Source of the DNA: an uncultured Bartonella sp.
GTDB taxonomy: Bacteria > Pseudomonadota > Alphaproteobacteria > Rhizobiales > Rhizobiaceae
Direction of reading: 5' to 3'
NCBI GenBank assembly: GCA_946478235.1
Contig: CAMLBF010000002.1
Coordinates: 310,001-374,000 of the forward strand
DNA length: 64,000 nt
The first letter of the stretch is position 1. Every line of letters starts with the position of its first letter. The notes beneath the pieces were generated by a model. That model worked only from the letters and a program-made list of their open reading frames with translations, was not told the origin of the DNA and made no database searches. Below, piece after piece: positions 46,187 to 56,541 of the stretch. Position numbers and translations under genes: made by a program.

Positions 46187-46222
46187 AAACAACTGGCACT
46201 GCTTTCAAAACACCAGTTGTTT
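46187..46222. terminator. Probable terminator between convergent SDR and pssA
   Basis: A 10-bp perfect stem, AAACAACTGG (46187-46196) with CCAGTTGTTT (46213-46222), encloses a 16-base loop. Read on the minus strand the stem is followed by TTTT, so it would best terminate pssA; on plus it could end the purF-SDR transcript. Confidence 0.6.
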
Positions 46223-46280
46223 AGCCGTCTAAATTAGATATTTAAAGACAATAGGTAAAACTTAAACGGCTTAACAAAAT

Positions 46281-47132
46281 TTATTCCGATTGGTCAGACG
46301 AGTCGTCCATATCAAGTTCAGATTTTCCAGCTTCCAAGATGGCACGTTTTTTATAGGCCATCAAACTGAACGGTAAAAAGATCAGATAGCCAATGGCGGT
46401 AACGAGCAATGTTTGCCATGTGTATGTTGCCAAAAAACCAACATAAATTACCAGAAACAACATACCGGGTACGACAATGTCGCGCCGTAGTTTTTGTCCG
46501 ATAGTTTTACCGTTCCATACTGGCAGGCGACTAATCAACAGAAATGCAACAACAACCGTATATAAACTAAACACCAATGCCCAACCGGCATTTGGCTTTA
46601 GTCCTAAAGTGCCAAGGTAGACCGGCAATAATACCAGCAATGCCCCTGCTGGTGCCGGAACGCCAACAAAATACTCTTTTTGCCAACGTGGAATATCATG
46701 ATTATCGATCATAACATTGAAACGCGCCAACCTTAAACAGCACGCCACACAATATACTAATGCGGCAACCCAGCCAACGTGATCTGTCTGGTTCAACAAA
46801 TAGGAATAGACAACCAATGCTGGCGCAACACCAAAGTTGACAACGTCGGCTAATGAATCCATCTGCGCCCCAAAGGGAGAACTACCATTCATCAAACGCG
46901 CTATACGCCCATCTACACCGTCTAATATAGCGGCTAAAAGCACCATCAGAATGGCATTTTCGTATTGATGTTCAAAGGCAAGCCGAATACCACTGACACC
47001 CGCACAAATGGCTAGAATAGTGATAACATTTGGTATCACATAGCGCATGGATATGGGGGAGCGACGACGATGCGCATCGTCTGGCTTATGTCCTTCCGGA
47101 TCAAACGAAGAAAAAGGTGAAGAGCTCTTCAT
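46281..47132 (-). CDS. pssA: CDP-diacylglycerol-serine O-phosphatidyltransferase
   Basis: PssA makes phosphatidylserine in the inner membrane from CDP-diacylglycerol and serine. The CDP-alcohol phosphotransferase motif is complete: DGVDGRIARLMNGSSPFGAQMDSLADV. Around eight hydrophobic segments are present. At 283 residues it is the subtype II form found in Rhizobiales. The start ATG lies 8 bases after the psd stop, so synthesis and decarboxylation of phosphatidylserine are coordinated. The Shine-Dalgarno region is weak, and an internal Met at codon 29 is an alternative. Confidence 0.95.
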   Translation of the reverse strand: MKSSSPFSSFDPEGHKPDDAHRRRSPISMRYVIPNVITILAICAGVSGIRLAFEHQYENAILMVLLAAILDGVDGRIARLMNGSSPFGAQMDSLADVVNFGVAPALVVYSYLLNQTDHVGWVAALVYCVACCLRLARFNVMIDNHDIPRWQKEYFVGVPAPAGALLVLLPVYLGTLGLKPNAGWALVFSLYTVVVAFLLISRLPVWNGKTIGQKLRRDIVVPGMLFLVIYVGFLATYTWQTLLVTAIGYLIFLPFSLMAYKKRAILEAGKSELDMDDSSDQSE

Positions 47133-47140
47133 TGCGAAAT

Positions 47141-47839
47141 CTAATCCAGTCTAAAATCAGTTATGGTTGCACTTTTATCAAAAGATGCAAAAACTGTTTC
47201 TCCAGCGATTGCTTTTTGACCGATAGCAACGCGTAATTTTACACTTGAAGGGAGATAAACATCAAGACGTGATCCAAAACGAATAAGACCAAAACGCTTT
47301 CCCGCTACGACTTGTTCATCTTCCTTTGACCAACACACAATACGTCGAGCGACTAAACCTGCAACTTGCACAACCCCAATTTCGCCATGTGCTGTTTCAA
47401 TCACCAGCCCATTACGTTCATTATGATCGCTTGCTTTGTCCAATTCGGCATTACCAAACTGTCCCGGACGATAGACAATCGAGCGGATTGTACCATCCAT
47501 GGGGATACGGTTTATGTGACAGGAAAACACGTCCATAAAAACGGAAACGCGCGTCATCTCTTCACTGCCCAGTCCCAATTCTTCTGGTGGTACAAAGGGG
47601 CCGACATAAGAAATCTTACCGTCAGCAGGACTCATCACCAAATTCTTGTCAATGGGTGTCACACGTTCAGGATCACGGAAAAAATAAATACACCATATTG
47701 TTAGTACCAACCCAAACCAAAATAGTGGATTCCATATCCATCCCAAGACAAGAGATGCAATAAAGAAGGCAGCAATGAAAGGATACCCTTCCTTATGGAT
47801 GGGTGCAAAACCGTTACGAACCGATCTTACAATACTCAT
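47141..47839 (-). CDS. psd: Phosphatidylserine decarboxylase (proenzyme)
   Basis: Psd decarboxylates phosphatidylserine to phosphatidylethanolamine and self-cleaves to form a pyruvoyl group. The cleavage site is the Gly-Ser of [13 protein letters not shown] near the C-terminus, the type without the LGST form. Other conserved blocks are [22 protein letters not shown] and [14 protein letters not shown], which carry the Asp and His of the processing triad. Start set at the ATG at 47839 (232 residues), with GGGG 9 bases upstream. An ATG at 47854 is also in frame and cannot be excluded. Confidence 0.94.
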   Translation of the reverse strand: MSIVRSVRNGFAPIHKEGYPFIAAFFIASLVLGWIWNPLFWFGLVLTIWCIYFFRDPERVTPIDKNLVMSPADGKISYVGPFVPPEELGLGSEEMTRVSVFMDVFSCHINRIPMDGTIRSIVYRPGQFGNAELDKASDHNERNGLVIETAHGEIGVVQVAGLVARRIVCWSKEDEQVVAGKRFGLIRFGSRLDVYLPSSVKLRVAIGQKAIAGETVFASFDKSATITDFRLD

Positions 47840-47953
47840 ACGCGTATACCCCATTTAAACTCTACTACTACCCCGACTAACTCAGTAATGAACACTCTTT
47901 ACCCAATTACCTTACAAAAAGCGACTATTTGTTTTAAATCAACTGTTTTTGTT

Positions 47954-49846
47954 TCATTTTGTTGAAATATGATGGGAAACAACCCCAAGTTCATCATCTT
48001 CATGCATCATTCTCAGCTTTTCCTCTGCTTGAGATGCTTCAAGCTGTTTATTCCACATTGAAGCATAAAGTCCATTTTTGTTTAAAAGCTCGTCATGTTT
48101 GCCGCGCTCGATAATGCGACCATCTTTTAGAACGAGGATTTCATCTGCATTGATAATTGTTGACAGCCTATGCGCAATAACAAGTGTGGTTCTGCCACGA
48201 CTAACAATATCCAGAGCATGCTGTATTTCTTGTTCAGTGGCCGTATCCAAGGCAGATGTCGCTTCATCAAGTACCAATACAGGTGGTGCTTTCAGCAATG
48301 TTCTTGCAATGGCGACACGTTGTTTTTCGCCACCTGAAAGCTTGAGGCCACGTTCACCAACCATGGATTGATAACCATCTGGCAGCTGCTCTATGAAATG
48401 ATCGATTTGTGCCATTTCTGCCGCTTGTTTAACTTCCGTATCTGTCGCATCCGGCCGACCATACCGAATATTATACGCAATTGTATCATTAAACAGCACT
48501 GTATCTTGTGGCACCATACCGATTGCTTTACGCAAACTTTTTTGTGTGACAGCGCGTATATCCTGTCCATCAATGGTAATAGCCCCCTGTTGCACGTCAT
48601 AAAACCGGAATAACAAACGCGATATGGTTGATTTTCCTGCTCCTGATGGACCTACAATGGCAACTGTCTTACCAGCGGGTACCTTGAAGGTAATGCCCTT
48701 CAATATTTGGCGGTTTGTGTCATAGGAAAATTCAACTTGGTTAAATTCAATTGCCCCCCTATCAACAACCAGTTCCTTCGCGTTCGGCACATTTGTTATT
48801 TCCTGCGGCACATCAAGAAGGTCAAACATTGCTTCAATATCTGTTAATCCCTGACGGACTTCTCGATATATCGAGCCGATAAAATTAAGTGGAATTGATA
48901 ATTGCATTAAGAGCGCATTGATAAACACAAAATCGCCAATGGTTTGTGTGCCTTTATGAACCTCATAGGCCGACATCAACATCATCGCCGCCATGCCTAT
49001 GCCAAAGATCACAGCCTGACCAAAATTAAGCCAACCAAGTGATATCCATGTTTTAACCGCTGCTTTCTCATAGCCAGCCATGGACGCATCAAATCGTTTG
49101 GCTTCAAGATCTTCATTGCCAAAATATTTGACTGTTTCAAAATTCAATAAAGAATCGATAGCGCGTGTATTGGCTTCAGTATCAGATTCGTTCATTTTAC
49201 GGCGTATCGCAATACGCCAATTGCTGGCCGTGATAGTGAACCAAGTGTAAAGTCCGACAGTTAGTGCCACAACAATCATGTAACGCCAGCCATAACTGAT
49301 GTATAAAACCACCGTGGTCAGAGCAAATTCTAAAATTGTGGGTGCCGTATTTAGAATAGAAAAACGAACAATTGCTTCTATTCCCTTTGTACCGCGTTCA
49401 ATAACACGCGATAAACCACCTGTTCTTCTCTCCAGATGAAATCGAAGAGACAACTCATGCATATGAACGAAAGTTTGATAAGCAAGCCGCCTAACCGCAT
49501 GCTGCCCAACCTTAGCAAATAACGCGTCGCGCAATTGGTTTAGCCCAGCCTGTAGAATTCTGGCAACGTTATAACTCAACACCATAATAACTGGTGCAGC
49601 AAAAACTGCGGGAAGCCAATTTGGTGGGGTGTAATCTATATTAAGTGCGTTTGTGGCATATTTGAAAAAATATGGTACCGAAATAAGAATAAGCTTTGAT
49701 AGAACCAGATAGAACGAAGCCCATAGAACACGTATTTTTAAATCTGGTCGATCGGATGGCCACATATAGGGCCATAAATTGAAAATTGTACGAAGTGTCT
49801 GTCCAGAGTCAGCAGACACCGTTTTATGTAAATTATTCTGTTTCAT
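47954..49846 (-). CDS. ABC exporter, Atm1/ABCB7-type half transporter
   Basis: A 630-residue fusion of a six-helix exporter domain and a nucleotide-binding domain that acts as a homodimer. The ATPase has Walker A GPSGAGKST, signature LSGGEKQRVAIARTLL and Walker B VLVLDEATSALD. The membrane domain, with RRTGGLSRVIERGTKGIE and ALDSLLNFETVKYFGNE-like residues (here RAIDSLLNFETVKYFGNE), is characteristic of the Atm1 heavy-metal/glutathione branch. In alphaproteobacteria Atm1 exports glutathione conjugates of metals. No clear ribosome-binding site precedes the ATG. The LysM gene ends 32 bases upstream. Confidence 0.92.
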   Translation of the reverse strand: MKQNNLHKTVSADSGQTLRTIFNLWPYMWPSDRPDLKIRVLWASFYLVLSKLILISVPYFFKYATNALNIDYTPPNWLPAVFAAPVIMVLSYNVARILQAGLNQLRDALFAKVGQHAVRRLAYQTFVHMHELSLRFHLERRTGGLSRVIERGTKGIEAIVRFSILNTAPTILEFALTTVVLYISYGWRYMIVVALTVGLYTWFTITASNWRIAIRRKMNESDTEANTRAIDSLLNFETVKYFGNEDLEAKRFDASMAGYEKAAVKTWISLGWLNFGQAVIFGIGMAAMMLMSAYEVHKGTQTIGDFVFINALLMQLSIPLNFIGSIYREVRQGLTDIEAMFDLLDVPQEITNVPNAKELVVDRGAIEFNQVEFSYDTNRQILKGITFKVPAGKTVAIVGPSGAGKSTISRLLFRFYDVQQGAITIDGQDIRAVTQKSLRKAIGMVPQDTVLFNDTIAYNIRYGRPDATDTEVKQAAEMAQIDHFIEQLPDGYQSMVGERGLKLSGGEKQRVAIARTLLKAPPVLVLDEATSALDTATEQEIQHALDIVSRGRTTLVIAHRLSTIINADEILVLKDGRIIERGKHDELLNKNGLYASMWNKQLEASQAEEKLRMMHEDDELGVVSHHISTK

Positions 49847-49878
49847 ATTTTTGGGCTAATTTCAGTCTCTGATGATCA

Positions 49879-50829
49879 CTATTGGCGGCTAACACCTTCT
49901 ATGACCGGCAAAACGAGCTCTTGTCCTTCAATTATGTGATTTCTATTTTTTATTTTGTCGTGATTAGCAGCAAATAGCTGTTCTTCATATCGGCTTGAAC
50001 CATAAACTTTTTGTGCAATGGAAGAAAGAGAGTCACCGCTATGCACAATAAATGTCCTGACCGGCTTACCGTCATAATAAATTTGGCTAGCGAATGTTTT
50101 GCCTTCTTCTGTACGGAAAGGCACACCGAGCGATTCTATGGTTTCTCCAGCATCGTTGAGAAGATCAAACCTGAAAATATGGTCACCGGGGAAAAGTGCC
50201 ATATAGTGAGAAAATTCAAATATTCCGGTTCTCTTGGTTTTTTCTGTACCAAATCGTGTACGCCCAATACTCATCATAATCTGCATATTTTCAGGCGCTT
50301 CACCCGTGATCGTCAGCGTATTTTTTTTGTAACTTATTCTGCTAACATTAAATTCCGTTTCTTTAACATTCCCAGTCCGCAAAATGGATGGTTGGTCTGA
50401 TATGAAGCGACGCGCGCCCGTTGGGTCATGCATAAAGGCCATGAGACCTTCCTGCCCTTCACCAGAAACAATGACGGTTACGGTTTGTATTGAAGTTAGT
50501 GATTTACCATTATTGTCCGTTGCGCGTAATACAAATTGGTATTTTCCAACACCTAACAATTTCTGCAAGGTTATCGAAAAATGCCCTTGATCATCGGCAT
50601 CAGCTTCCCCTAGCTTACGCGCACCATCCATCAATTCAATCTTTGATGATGCTGGCGCCTTGCCAAAAACAACTGCATAATTTTGGTCATTGAGCATAAA
50701 ACTGTCAAAACTTGGACTATCGTCAGCATAGGCACAACCGCTATTCAAAACACCACAAAGTGCAAAAATAACGGCCAGAATTTTAAGAATATTGTTGTTT
50801 ATTCTCGATACCGAGAAGGTCATAGACAA
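49879..50829 (-). CDS. Secreted LysM protein with Ig-like domains
   Basis: A 316-residue envelope protein. An N-terminal hydrophobic signal (ILAVIFALCGVLNSGCAYA) contains NSGCAYA, so it could be a lipoprotein or be cleaved after YA. Two Ig/bacterial-adhesion-like modules follow: about 45-125 (KIELMDGARKLGEADADDQG) and 155-235 (NTLTITGEAPENMQIMMSIG). The C-terminal LysM domain, about 262-311 (FIVHSGDSLSSIAQKVYGSS), should bind peptidoglycan. The family is common in Rhizobiales but has no defined role. It is probably cotranscribed with the downstream exporter. Confidence 0.85.
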   Translation of the reverse strand: MSMTFSVSRINNNILKILAVIFALCGVLNSGCAYADDSPSFDSFMLNDQNYAVVFGKAPASSKIELMDGARKLGEADADDQGHFSITLQKLLGVGKYQFVLRATDNNGKSLTSIQTVTVIVSGEGQEGLMAFMHDPTGARRFISDQPSILRTGNVKETEFNVSRISYKKNTLTITGEAPENMQIMMSIGRTRFGTEKTKRTGIFEFSHYMALFPGDHIFRFDLLNDAGETIESLGVPFRTEEGKTFASQIYYDGKPVRTFIVHSGDSLSSIAQKVYGSSRYEEQLFAANHDKIKNRNHIIEGQELVLPVIEGVSRQ

Positions 50830-50974
50830 ATCCTATTCTCTTGCAGCTTTCCAGATGAAAACTTACTATTCCTTTTATCAAGCAAACGGAATAATAAACT
50901 CGTTCTTCGGTTCATGTTTCCTCAAACTTTCGTTGTTACTTGACGCATAACGCGGTTGCTATCAAGGTCTTGTT

Positions 50975-51541
50975 ATGAAAAAAATACAATCCATATGTGT
51001 TTATTGCGGTTCATCAAACGGCAATGATCAAATTTATATTCAGGCAGCCAAAACCCTTGGGCAACAACTTGCCAAAGCAGGCATAGGTTTGGTTTATGGT
51101 GGTGGAACACGTGGGATTATGGGGGCTGTTTCACAGGCGGTGAAAGCAAATGGCGGACATGTTACCGGCATCATCCCAAAGTTTTTATTGGATATAGAAG
51201 CCCATAAAAAAGATAAAAATCTCTATGATGAGTTTATCCTGACTGACACCATGCATGAACGCAAACAGAAGATGTTTGAACGCTCTGATGCTTTTCTTGC
51301 TCTACCAGGTGGTATAGGCACATTGGAAGAAATTGTAGAAATTATCACATGGACGCAATTGGAACGTCACCAAAAACCAATTGGTTTTGTCAATGTAAAT
51401 GGTTTTTGGGATCCGATGATTACGCTACTAAACCATATGAAGAGCGAAGGTTTCCTTCATATAAAAAATGAAATCGCTCCGTTAATTATTGACGATATTG
51501 ATTGCATCGTAGAAAAGATTTGCACGAGATCCTTAACTTAG
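50975..51541 (+). CDS. LOG-family protein (nucleotide 5'-monophosphate phosphoribohydrolase)
   Basis: A LOG/TIGR00730 protein of 188 residues. The signature PGGIGTLEEIVEIITWTQLE carries the catalytic PGGxGTxxE motif, and VYGGGTRGIMGAVS forms the nucleotide fold. Family members release the base from cytokinin riboside 5'-monophosphates or other nucleotides; some are lysine decarboxylase-annotated in error. AAGG lies 8 bases before the ATG. It is divergent from the LysM gene and convergent with rarD, so it is likely monocistronic. Confidence 0.93.
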   Translation: MKKIQSICVYCGSSNGNDQIYIQAAKTLGQQLAKAGIGLVYGGGTRGIMGAVSQAVKANGGHVTGIIPKFLLDIEAHKKDKNLYDEFILTDTMHERKQKMFERSDAFLALPGGIGTLEEIVEIITWTQLERHQKPIGFVNVNGFWDPMITLLNHMKSEGFLHIKNEIAPLIIDDIDCIVEKICTRSLT

Positions 51542-51595
51542 TTTCCACAACAAGCTATGCGTTTCCTCAAGCAGCATTGATACCATGATTTAGTC

Positions 51596-51615
51596 GGCAC
51601 TTTATCAGAAGTGCC
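51596..51615. terminator. Hairpin between convergent LOG and rarD genes
   Basis: GGCACTT (51596-51602) pairs with AAGTGCC (51609-51615) around TATCAG, and outside it CATGA and TCATG can extend the stem across a bulge. It occupies the only convergent gap here, which suits a terminator, but there is no T-run. Confidence 0.45.
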
Positions 51616-51643
51616 TCATGAAACAAAAATGTCCCGTGATCTG

Positions 51644-52615
51644 TTATTTTGCTGGTGATTGTTTTGATGGATTTACTTCAACCATAGTTTTTATCTTTTT
51701 TTGCCGATGGTGTGTTGAAAAACTTGCTAACGTATAGATAATCAAACCTATCCATATGAGTGAGAACGCCACCAACTGAATGTGCGAAAATGGCTCATGA
51801 AAAACAAAAACAGCAATGATAAATAAAAACGTCGGGGTGAGATATTGCATCAAACCTATTGTTGTTAGGTTCAATGATTTTGCACCAGTCGCAAATAGGA
51901 TAAATGGAATTGCCGTGAAAGGTCCTGCCATAATCAAAAGGCAAATGTCTTTCCATGAACCATGAATAATATGGTCATTACCATTATAAATAAAATATCC
52001 AGCCACGATTAATGCCGGTAAAAACAGGATCAATGTTTCCAGTGCAAAACCTTCCGTTGGTCCAATTGGCAAAGACTTTCGGAAAAATGCATAAAACCCA
52101 AATGTCGCCGGCAATAACACAGCGACCCAAGGCAATCCGCCTGCGTTTATGGTAAGAACCAGTACGGCAATCAATGCCAAAATAACAGCACACCATTGCC
52201 CTAAATTGAGGCGCTCGCGCAGAAAAATCATACCCAACATAACATTGAATAATGGATTTATATAATAACCAAGTGCGGCATCAACAGCGTGATTGTTGGC
52301 AATTGCCCAGACATATACACTCCAATTGGTTGTAATGAGTGCTGATGTCAAACAGGCCATCAATAACATTTTGGTATTTTTTATTGCCTGCCAAAAGCTC
52401 TGCAAATGTCCGCTAATCAACAATATCACCAATGCAATGGGAAGCGACCATAATATGCGGTGCGCAACAACTTCAACAACAGCGATGTGCGACACTGCTT
52501 TCATATAGAGGGGGAAAATTCCCCAAATAGCGTAAGCACCTAATGCTGCAAGAAAACCCGATAAATTGGCTGATAAAAATCTCGATTGTTGTGGAACTTT
52601 TGTCTTCAAATGCAT
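51644..52615 (-). CDS. rarD: EamA-family permease, RarD type
   Basis: A ten-helix drug/metabolite transporter of about 323 residues. GFLAALGAYAIWGIFPLYMKAV at the N-terminus (helix 1) and AVNAANNHAVDAALGYYINPLFNV-like residues (here WAIANNHAVDAALGYYINPL) mark the RarD branch. RarD is named from chloramphenicol sensitivity in Pseudomonas, and its natural substrate is unknown. The start is the ATG at 52615; three earlier codons open with TTG, and no strong ribosome-binding site is visible for either. It follows DUF421 after 36 bases. Confidence 0.9.
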   Translation of the reverse strand: MHLKTKVPQQSRFLSANLSGFLAALGAYAIWGIFPLYMKAVSHIAVVEVVAHRILWSLPIALVILLISGHLQSFWQAIKNTKMLLMACLTSALITTNWSVYVWAIANNHAVDAALGYYINPLFNVMLGMIFLRERLNLGQWCAVILALIAVLVLTINAGGLPWVAVLLPATFGFYAFFRKSLPIGPTEGFALETLILFLPALIVAGYFIYNGNDHIIHGSWKDICLLIMAGPFTAIPFILFATGAKSLNLTTIGLMQYLTPTFLFIIAVFVFHEPFSHIQLVAFSLIWIGLIIYTLASFSTHHRQKKIKTMVEVNPSKQSPAK

Positions 52616-52651
52616 TTTATTCAATATTCGTATGATCGGTGATGTTAAAGG

Positions 52652-53323
52652 CTACATTGTTGTGCCTTTAACAATAAATAATCCACTACGGGTTTTGCCA
52701 CTGGATGTTTTTTCTTCATACCATTCAGCAGCGTAAACGTCATCCATATTGGTTTTTTGTTTCTTTAATTGCTGGTTCAACCAAGTTTCTGTTTTGCCTA
52801 TTTCCTCTAAACTCCCTTCAACAACATCGCCATTTTTGATCAATATTGTTGAATTTTTTCCTTCCTCTTTCTTGATGACAGACAAACTACCATTGGATTC
52901 CAGCCTTGCAAACGCGACTTCGTGAAGACTACACCCCTTAATCCTCAGCATCGTTGCGAAATCATTGACATCAATATTCAGCCTTTTGATTTCATCCATT
53001 TGATATTTTCCATCAAGCACCAATGCCACATCACCGCCGGCAATAACACGATGAAAAAATACTGAATGTCGGCGCAGAAAATTTAAGCTAATCACCAAAA
53101 CTTCCCACATAAGCAGAACAATGAGTAATTCAACAACGGTGATATCGGGATTGTAAATAACACCACCGATAATTCCACCCAAAACAAAGTTGCTGATTAG
53201 ATCTATTGGTGTCATCTGGCTAAGGCTGCCTCTGCCACTTGTTCTCAACACAAGCAAAAACACAGCCATGCCAATCATCAATTTAAGCGCCACATAACTA
53301 TAGCCATATAGATATGTCATCAT
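52652..53323 (-). CDS. DUF421 (YetF/YcaP-type) membrane protein
   Basis: A 223-residue protein with three N-terminal membrane helices (KLMIGMAVFLLVLRTSGRGSL, LISNFVLGGIIGGVIY, TVVELLIVLLMWEVLVISLNFL) and a cytoplasmic C-terminal domain. The domain contains IDVNDFATMLRIKGCSLHEVAFARLESNG, the hallmark DUF421 block. Function is unknown, although some homologues affect spore germination proteins or surface properties. GAAGG lies 6 bases before the ATG. It is cotranscribed between cysS and rarD. Confidence 0.9.
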   Translation of the reverse strand: MMTYLYGYSYVALKLMIGMAVFLLVLRTSGRGSLSQMTPIDLISNFVLGGIIGGVIYNPDITVVELLIVLLMWEVLVISLNFLRRHSVFFHRVIAGGDVALVLDGKYQMDEIKRLNIDVNDFATMLRIKGCSLHEVAFARLESNGSLSVIKKEEGKNSTILIKNGDVVEGSLEEIGKTETWLNQQLKKQKTNMDDVYAAEWYEEKTSSGKTRSGLFIVKGTTM

Positions 53324-53362
53324 TCAACACCTTCTATTGTTGCCAGTGGCGATGTCTGGTGA

Positions 53363-54868
53363 TTAATTACGGGTTTCCCAATGAGTTACTCTTTCGCCTG
53401 TGGTTGGATCCTTACCGTCTTTCAATATGATATTTTGTTGCGCGAGTTCATCGCGAATTCGATCTGCTTCAGCCCAATTTTTCTGATGAATAAATTGAAG
53501 ACGTTCCGCAATTTTTTTCTCGACAAATGTTTCATCAACATTGACCCGACTTTTGAATATTGGACAATCTTTATTCTTTATCCAATCTTCATGAAGAACT
53601 CCAAGAAGCTCCATGCCCTGCCCTAAAGCTTCTGCATCCTGTTTTTTATAATATTGGCGCAATAAGGTAATAGCACTCCAACAATTAAGGTCTTCACCCA
53701 AAACGTCAATAAATTCCTGCTCTATTTTATTGTCTTCACTGAAAACAAATTCTTGATGCCTTAACAGTTCATACCAACGATATAATTCAGCGCTTGAATC
53801 TGCCAAACGTTGGGCTGTCCAGTTTAAAGGCTCACGGTAATGCGTTTGTAACATAGATAAACGTGCTGCCATGCCAACCCATTGATATTTTTCATCAATA
53901 TCCAAATTTTCTGGAATTTCCGGCAATGGACTTTCCAGAACATCATGTATTGTTATGAAATTGCCAAGGCTTTTTGACATCTTCTGGCCTTCCACTTGAA
54001 GGAAGCCATTATGCATCCACAAGTTAGCCATGCGCGGTGTTCCAAAGGCAGAGCAACTTTGTGCTATCTCATTTTCGTGGTGTGGGAAAACAAGGTCGAT
54101 ACCACCGCCATGAATATCAAAAATATTATCTTGCGGGTTGTCGCAGGTTAAACCACCGCCATAGGGCTGTAAAAGCTTTGCCATTGACATGGCCGAACAT
54201 TCAATATGCCAACCTGGACGGCCATTGGTTTTTATTCCTGCGGGTGAAGGCCAACCCGGTTCACCTTCCTTTGATGGTTTCCATAAAACGAAATCCATTT
54301 CATCCCGCTTATATGCAGCAACATCAATGCGCGCTCCTGCCATCATTTCATCCAGCGACCGGCGTGCCAAAGCACCATAGCGCGGATTATTTCCCATGCT
54401 TGACACTGAAAACAACACATGGTCTTCAGCAATATAAGCATGCCCCCTATCAATAAGGCGTTCAATCAAGGCACGCATATCGTTCAGATGGTCTGTTGCT
54501 CGTGGCTGGACAGATGGTGGAAGACAGCCCAATGCCGTAACATCTTTTTGGAATTGGGCATTTGTTTTTTCAGTCAATTGCCTGATCGCATCATTTAATG
54601 GAAGGTCTGGATAATCCCTTGCCGCGCGAGCATTTATCTTGTCATCTACGTCTGTTATATTGCGAGCATAAACGACATGTTCCTTACCGTAAACATGGCG
54701 TAATAAGCGAAATAGAACATCAAACACAACAACTGGCCGTGCATTACCGATATGGGCATAATCATACACTGTTGGCCCGCAAACATATAGGCGCACCTTA
54801 TTTGCATCAATGGGATGAAAAGTTTCTTTGGTTCTTGTAAGCGTATTATAAAAGTGCAATGCGGTCAT
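53363..54868 (-). CDS. cysS: Cysteinyl-tRNA synthetase
   Basis: CysS charges tRNA-Cys. The class I motifs HIGNARP (HIGH) and KMSKSLGNF (KMSKS) are present. Zinc ligands lie in [23 protein letters not shown] and [10 protein letters not shown]. The C-terminal anticodon-binding part ends in GERVTHWE. I start at the ATG at 54868 ([10 protein letters not shown]), which has GGAAACACAATA upstream; the longer frame adds 21 unsupported residues. The product has 501 residues. Confidence 0.97.
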   Translation of the reverse strand: MTALHFYNTLTRTKETFHPIDANKVRLYVCGPTVYDYAHIGNARPVVVFDVLFRLLRHVYGKEHVVYARNITDVDDKINARAARDYPDLPLNDAIRQLTEKTNAQFQKDVTALGCLPPSVQPRATDHLNDMRALIERLIDRGHAYIAEDHVLFSVSSMGNNPRYGALARRSLDEMMAGARIDVAAYKRDEMDFVLWKPSKEGEPGWPSPAGIKTNGRPGWHIECSAMSMAKLLQPYGGGLTCDNPQDNIFDIHGGGIDLVFPHHENEIAQSCSAFGTPRMANLWMHNGFLQVEGQKMSKSLGNFITIHDVLESPLPEIPENLDIDEKYQWVGMAARLSMLQTHYREPLNWTAQRLADSSAELYRWYELLRHQEFVFSEDNKIEQEFIDVLGEDLNCWSAITLLRQYYKKQDAEALGQGMELLGVLHEDWIKNKDCPIFKSRVNVDETFVEKKIAERLQFIHQKNWAEADRIRDELAQQNIILKDGKDPTTGERVTHWETRN

Positions 54869-54972
54869 TATTGTGTTTCCATATATCGAACAAATCGATA
54901 AAGTCATTGCAGCCCTTAACCTTCCAGTCAAGGTAATCTGCAGTCTTTACTGTTAAGCACTTCTGTTCACCA

Positions 54973-55728
54973 CTAGAAAAGATCTAACTGGCGTGTACTT
55001 TTAGTTGTTTTATCCTTGTTTTCATTGTCTTGCAAAACAATACGGTTTTGTACATCATCTCCCAAATAAGTTGCACTGTTAATTTTTTCAGAAACGGGAA
55101 ACATTTCCAACTGTTCAACCTCGGATTGTTGCAAAATATCAAGCACGTCAGATGGCCGGTAATTGCGGCAATCAAGCCACCGTTCATAATCCTGTCGTTT
55201 GATAATAACCGGCATTCTATGATGTATAGCGGATAAAGGTGCTTTGGCGGCTGATGTAATTATAGCGGCAGTATCAACTTGCGAACCTTCTTGACCACTC
55301 CATGTTTCCATTAGACCAGCAAAACCTATGACCTCATTTTTTCCGGATTTAACATAAAACGGCTGAGACTTTCCGCGTGCGCCTTTTTTCCATTCATAAA
55401 AGCCTGTTGCTGGTATTATCACGCGGTGATGTTTTAGCGCATTGGTGAAAGACTTTTTTTCCGCCACGGTTTCCGCGCGGATATTGAATGTCAATGGCCA
55501 ACGGTCTGGCTCCTTGGTCCATGCCGGAATAAATCCCCATCTGGCAAGCATACTATCATAACGCGGACGATTAGATGTCTTGTCGCGATACGCTTCCGGT
55601 GCCCTGATGATTAAGATAGGTTGTGTTGGTGAAATATTATAGCGGTGGGGAAAACTATCTTCTATCCACGCATCAAATTCTTGCGCTACTTCATTTACCG
55701 AAGCATTTAATGCAAAACGACCACACAT
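54973..55728 (-). CDS. SOS response-associated peptidase (SRAP/YedK/HMCES)
   Basis: SRAP proteins form a covalent thiazolidine crosslink with abasic sites in single-stranded DNA through Cys2, shielding the fork. The product starts MCGRFAL, so Cys2 is exposed after Met removal. NIRAETVAEKKSF and VIIPATGFYEWKK hold the conserved Asn, Arg and Glu, and HHRMPVIIKRQDYERWL contains the catalytic His. The 251-residue length is normal. It lies upstream of cysS by 104 bases. Confidence 0.95.
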   Translation of the reverse strand: MCGRFALNASVNEVAQEFDAWIEDSFPHRYNISPTQPILIIRAPEAYRDKTSNRPRYDSMLARWGFIPAWTKEPDRWPLTFNIRAETVAEKKSFTNALKHHRVIIPATGFYEWKKGARGKSQPFYVKSGKNEVIGFAGLMETWSGQEGSQVDTAAIITSAAKAPLSAIHHRMPVIIKRQDYERWLDCRNYRPSDVLDILQQSEVEQLEMFPVSEKINSATYLGDDVQNRIVLQDNENKDKTTKSTRQLDLF

Positions 55729-56080
55729 AACACACCATCACAAAACCCTATTTACCTACCAACTATAACAATTTGCAGGCAAATTGACCATAAAATTTGA
55801 CTGTAACAATAGCTAAACCTAAAGCGTCAATGTCCAAGCCCCAAGACAAGATTTGAGTTTTAATGCGAAACTATAGTTTAACACGACCGTGAACCATCAT
55901 ATGCAAAAAATGCTGTTGAGCCAAAATAATGTTAACTGTTTAAGCGGTATAAAATATTTCTAATACATTTGACCGATCTAACCGGTACAAATGGCTTAAT
56001 ATTTCCCAACTATCTTTTTAACTGGGATATTCAAATGAACAGTGATCGGCAAAACCACTTCACAAACTGAGTCCAAAGCA
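55729..56080. other. Divergent intergenic region, no gene seen
   Basis: About 350 AT-rich bases between the SRAP gene (minus) and a small secreted protein gene (plus). I see no gene, repeat or strong hairpin. It must hold promoters for both directions. Confidence 0.55.
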
Positions 56081-56452
56081 ATGCATAACATATTGAAAAT
56101 TCTGTTTGTTTTTTCATTTATAGGACTATGCACACAAGTCCATGCGCAACAAACGTCACAATATGATTCAAAAATGTTGCGTCTTGCTGAAATATTAGGA
56201 TCTTTGCATTATTTACAAAACCTATGTAGTACGCCTACCTCGCAATGGCGCGACCGTATGAATGAACTTATTGATGCTGAAAACCCCAATGCAACGCGCC
56301 GTGCGCGTCTCTATGCCGCTTTTAATGATGCGTTTCGCGCTTTTTCAACCAATTATCACATATGCACAAAAGCGGCGGTGGAGCTAAATCAGCAATATAT
56401 CAAGGAAGGATCGGTTTTATCGAATGAATTGCTCAATCATTTCGGCAATTAA
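56081..56452 (+). CDS. TIGR02301-type secreted protein, conserved hypothetical
   Basis: A 123-residue secreted protein with a clear signal peptide (ILKILFVFSFIGLCTQVHAQ). The mature part contains LAEILGSLHYLQNLC, WRDRMNELIDAE and RRARLYAAFNDAFRAFSTNYHICTKAA. This pattern recalls the alphaproteobacterial TIGR02301 family, which has no assigned function. Two Cys (in NLCST and HICTK) may form a disulfide. The ATG at 56081 gives a standard signal peptide, whereas the longer frame starts with GTG and adds a polar 13-residue stretch. Confidence 0.75.
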   Translation: MHNILKILFVFSFIGLCTQVHAQQTSQYDSKMLRLAEILGSLHYLQNLCSTPTSQWRDRMNELIDAENPNATRRARLYAAFNDAFRAFSTNYHICTKAAVELNQQYIKEGSVLSNELLNHFGN

Positions 56453-56541
56453 CCCTTTTTGCCTAATCAAACTGACAAAGAACAAATTTCTGCTATAGCT
56501 GATAATAAGCCAGTTTACAGAAATATTTTATGGGTTTGTCA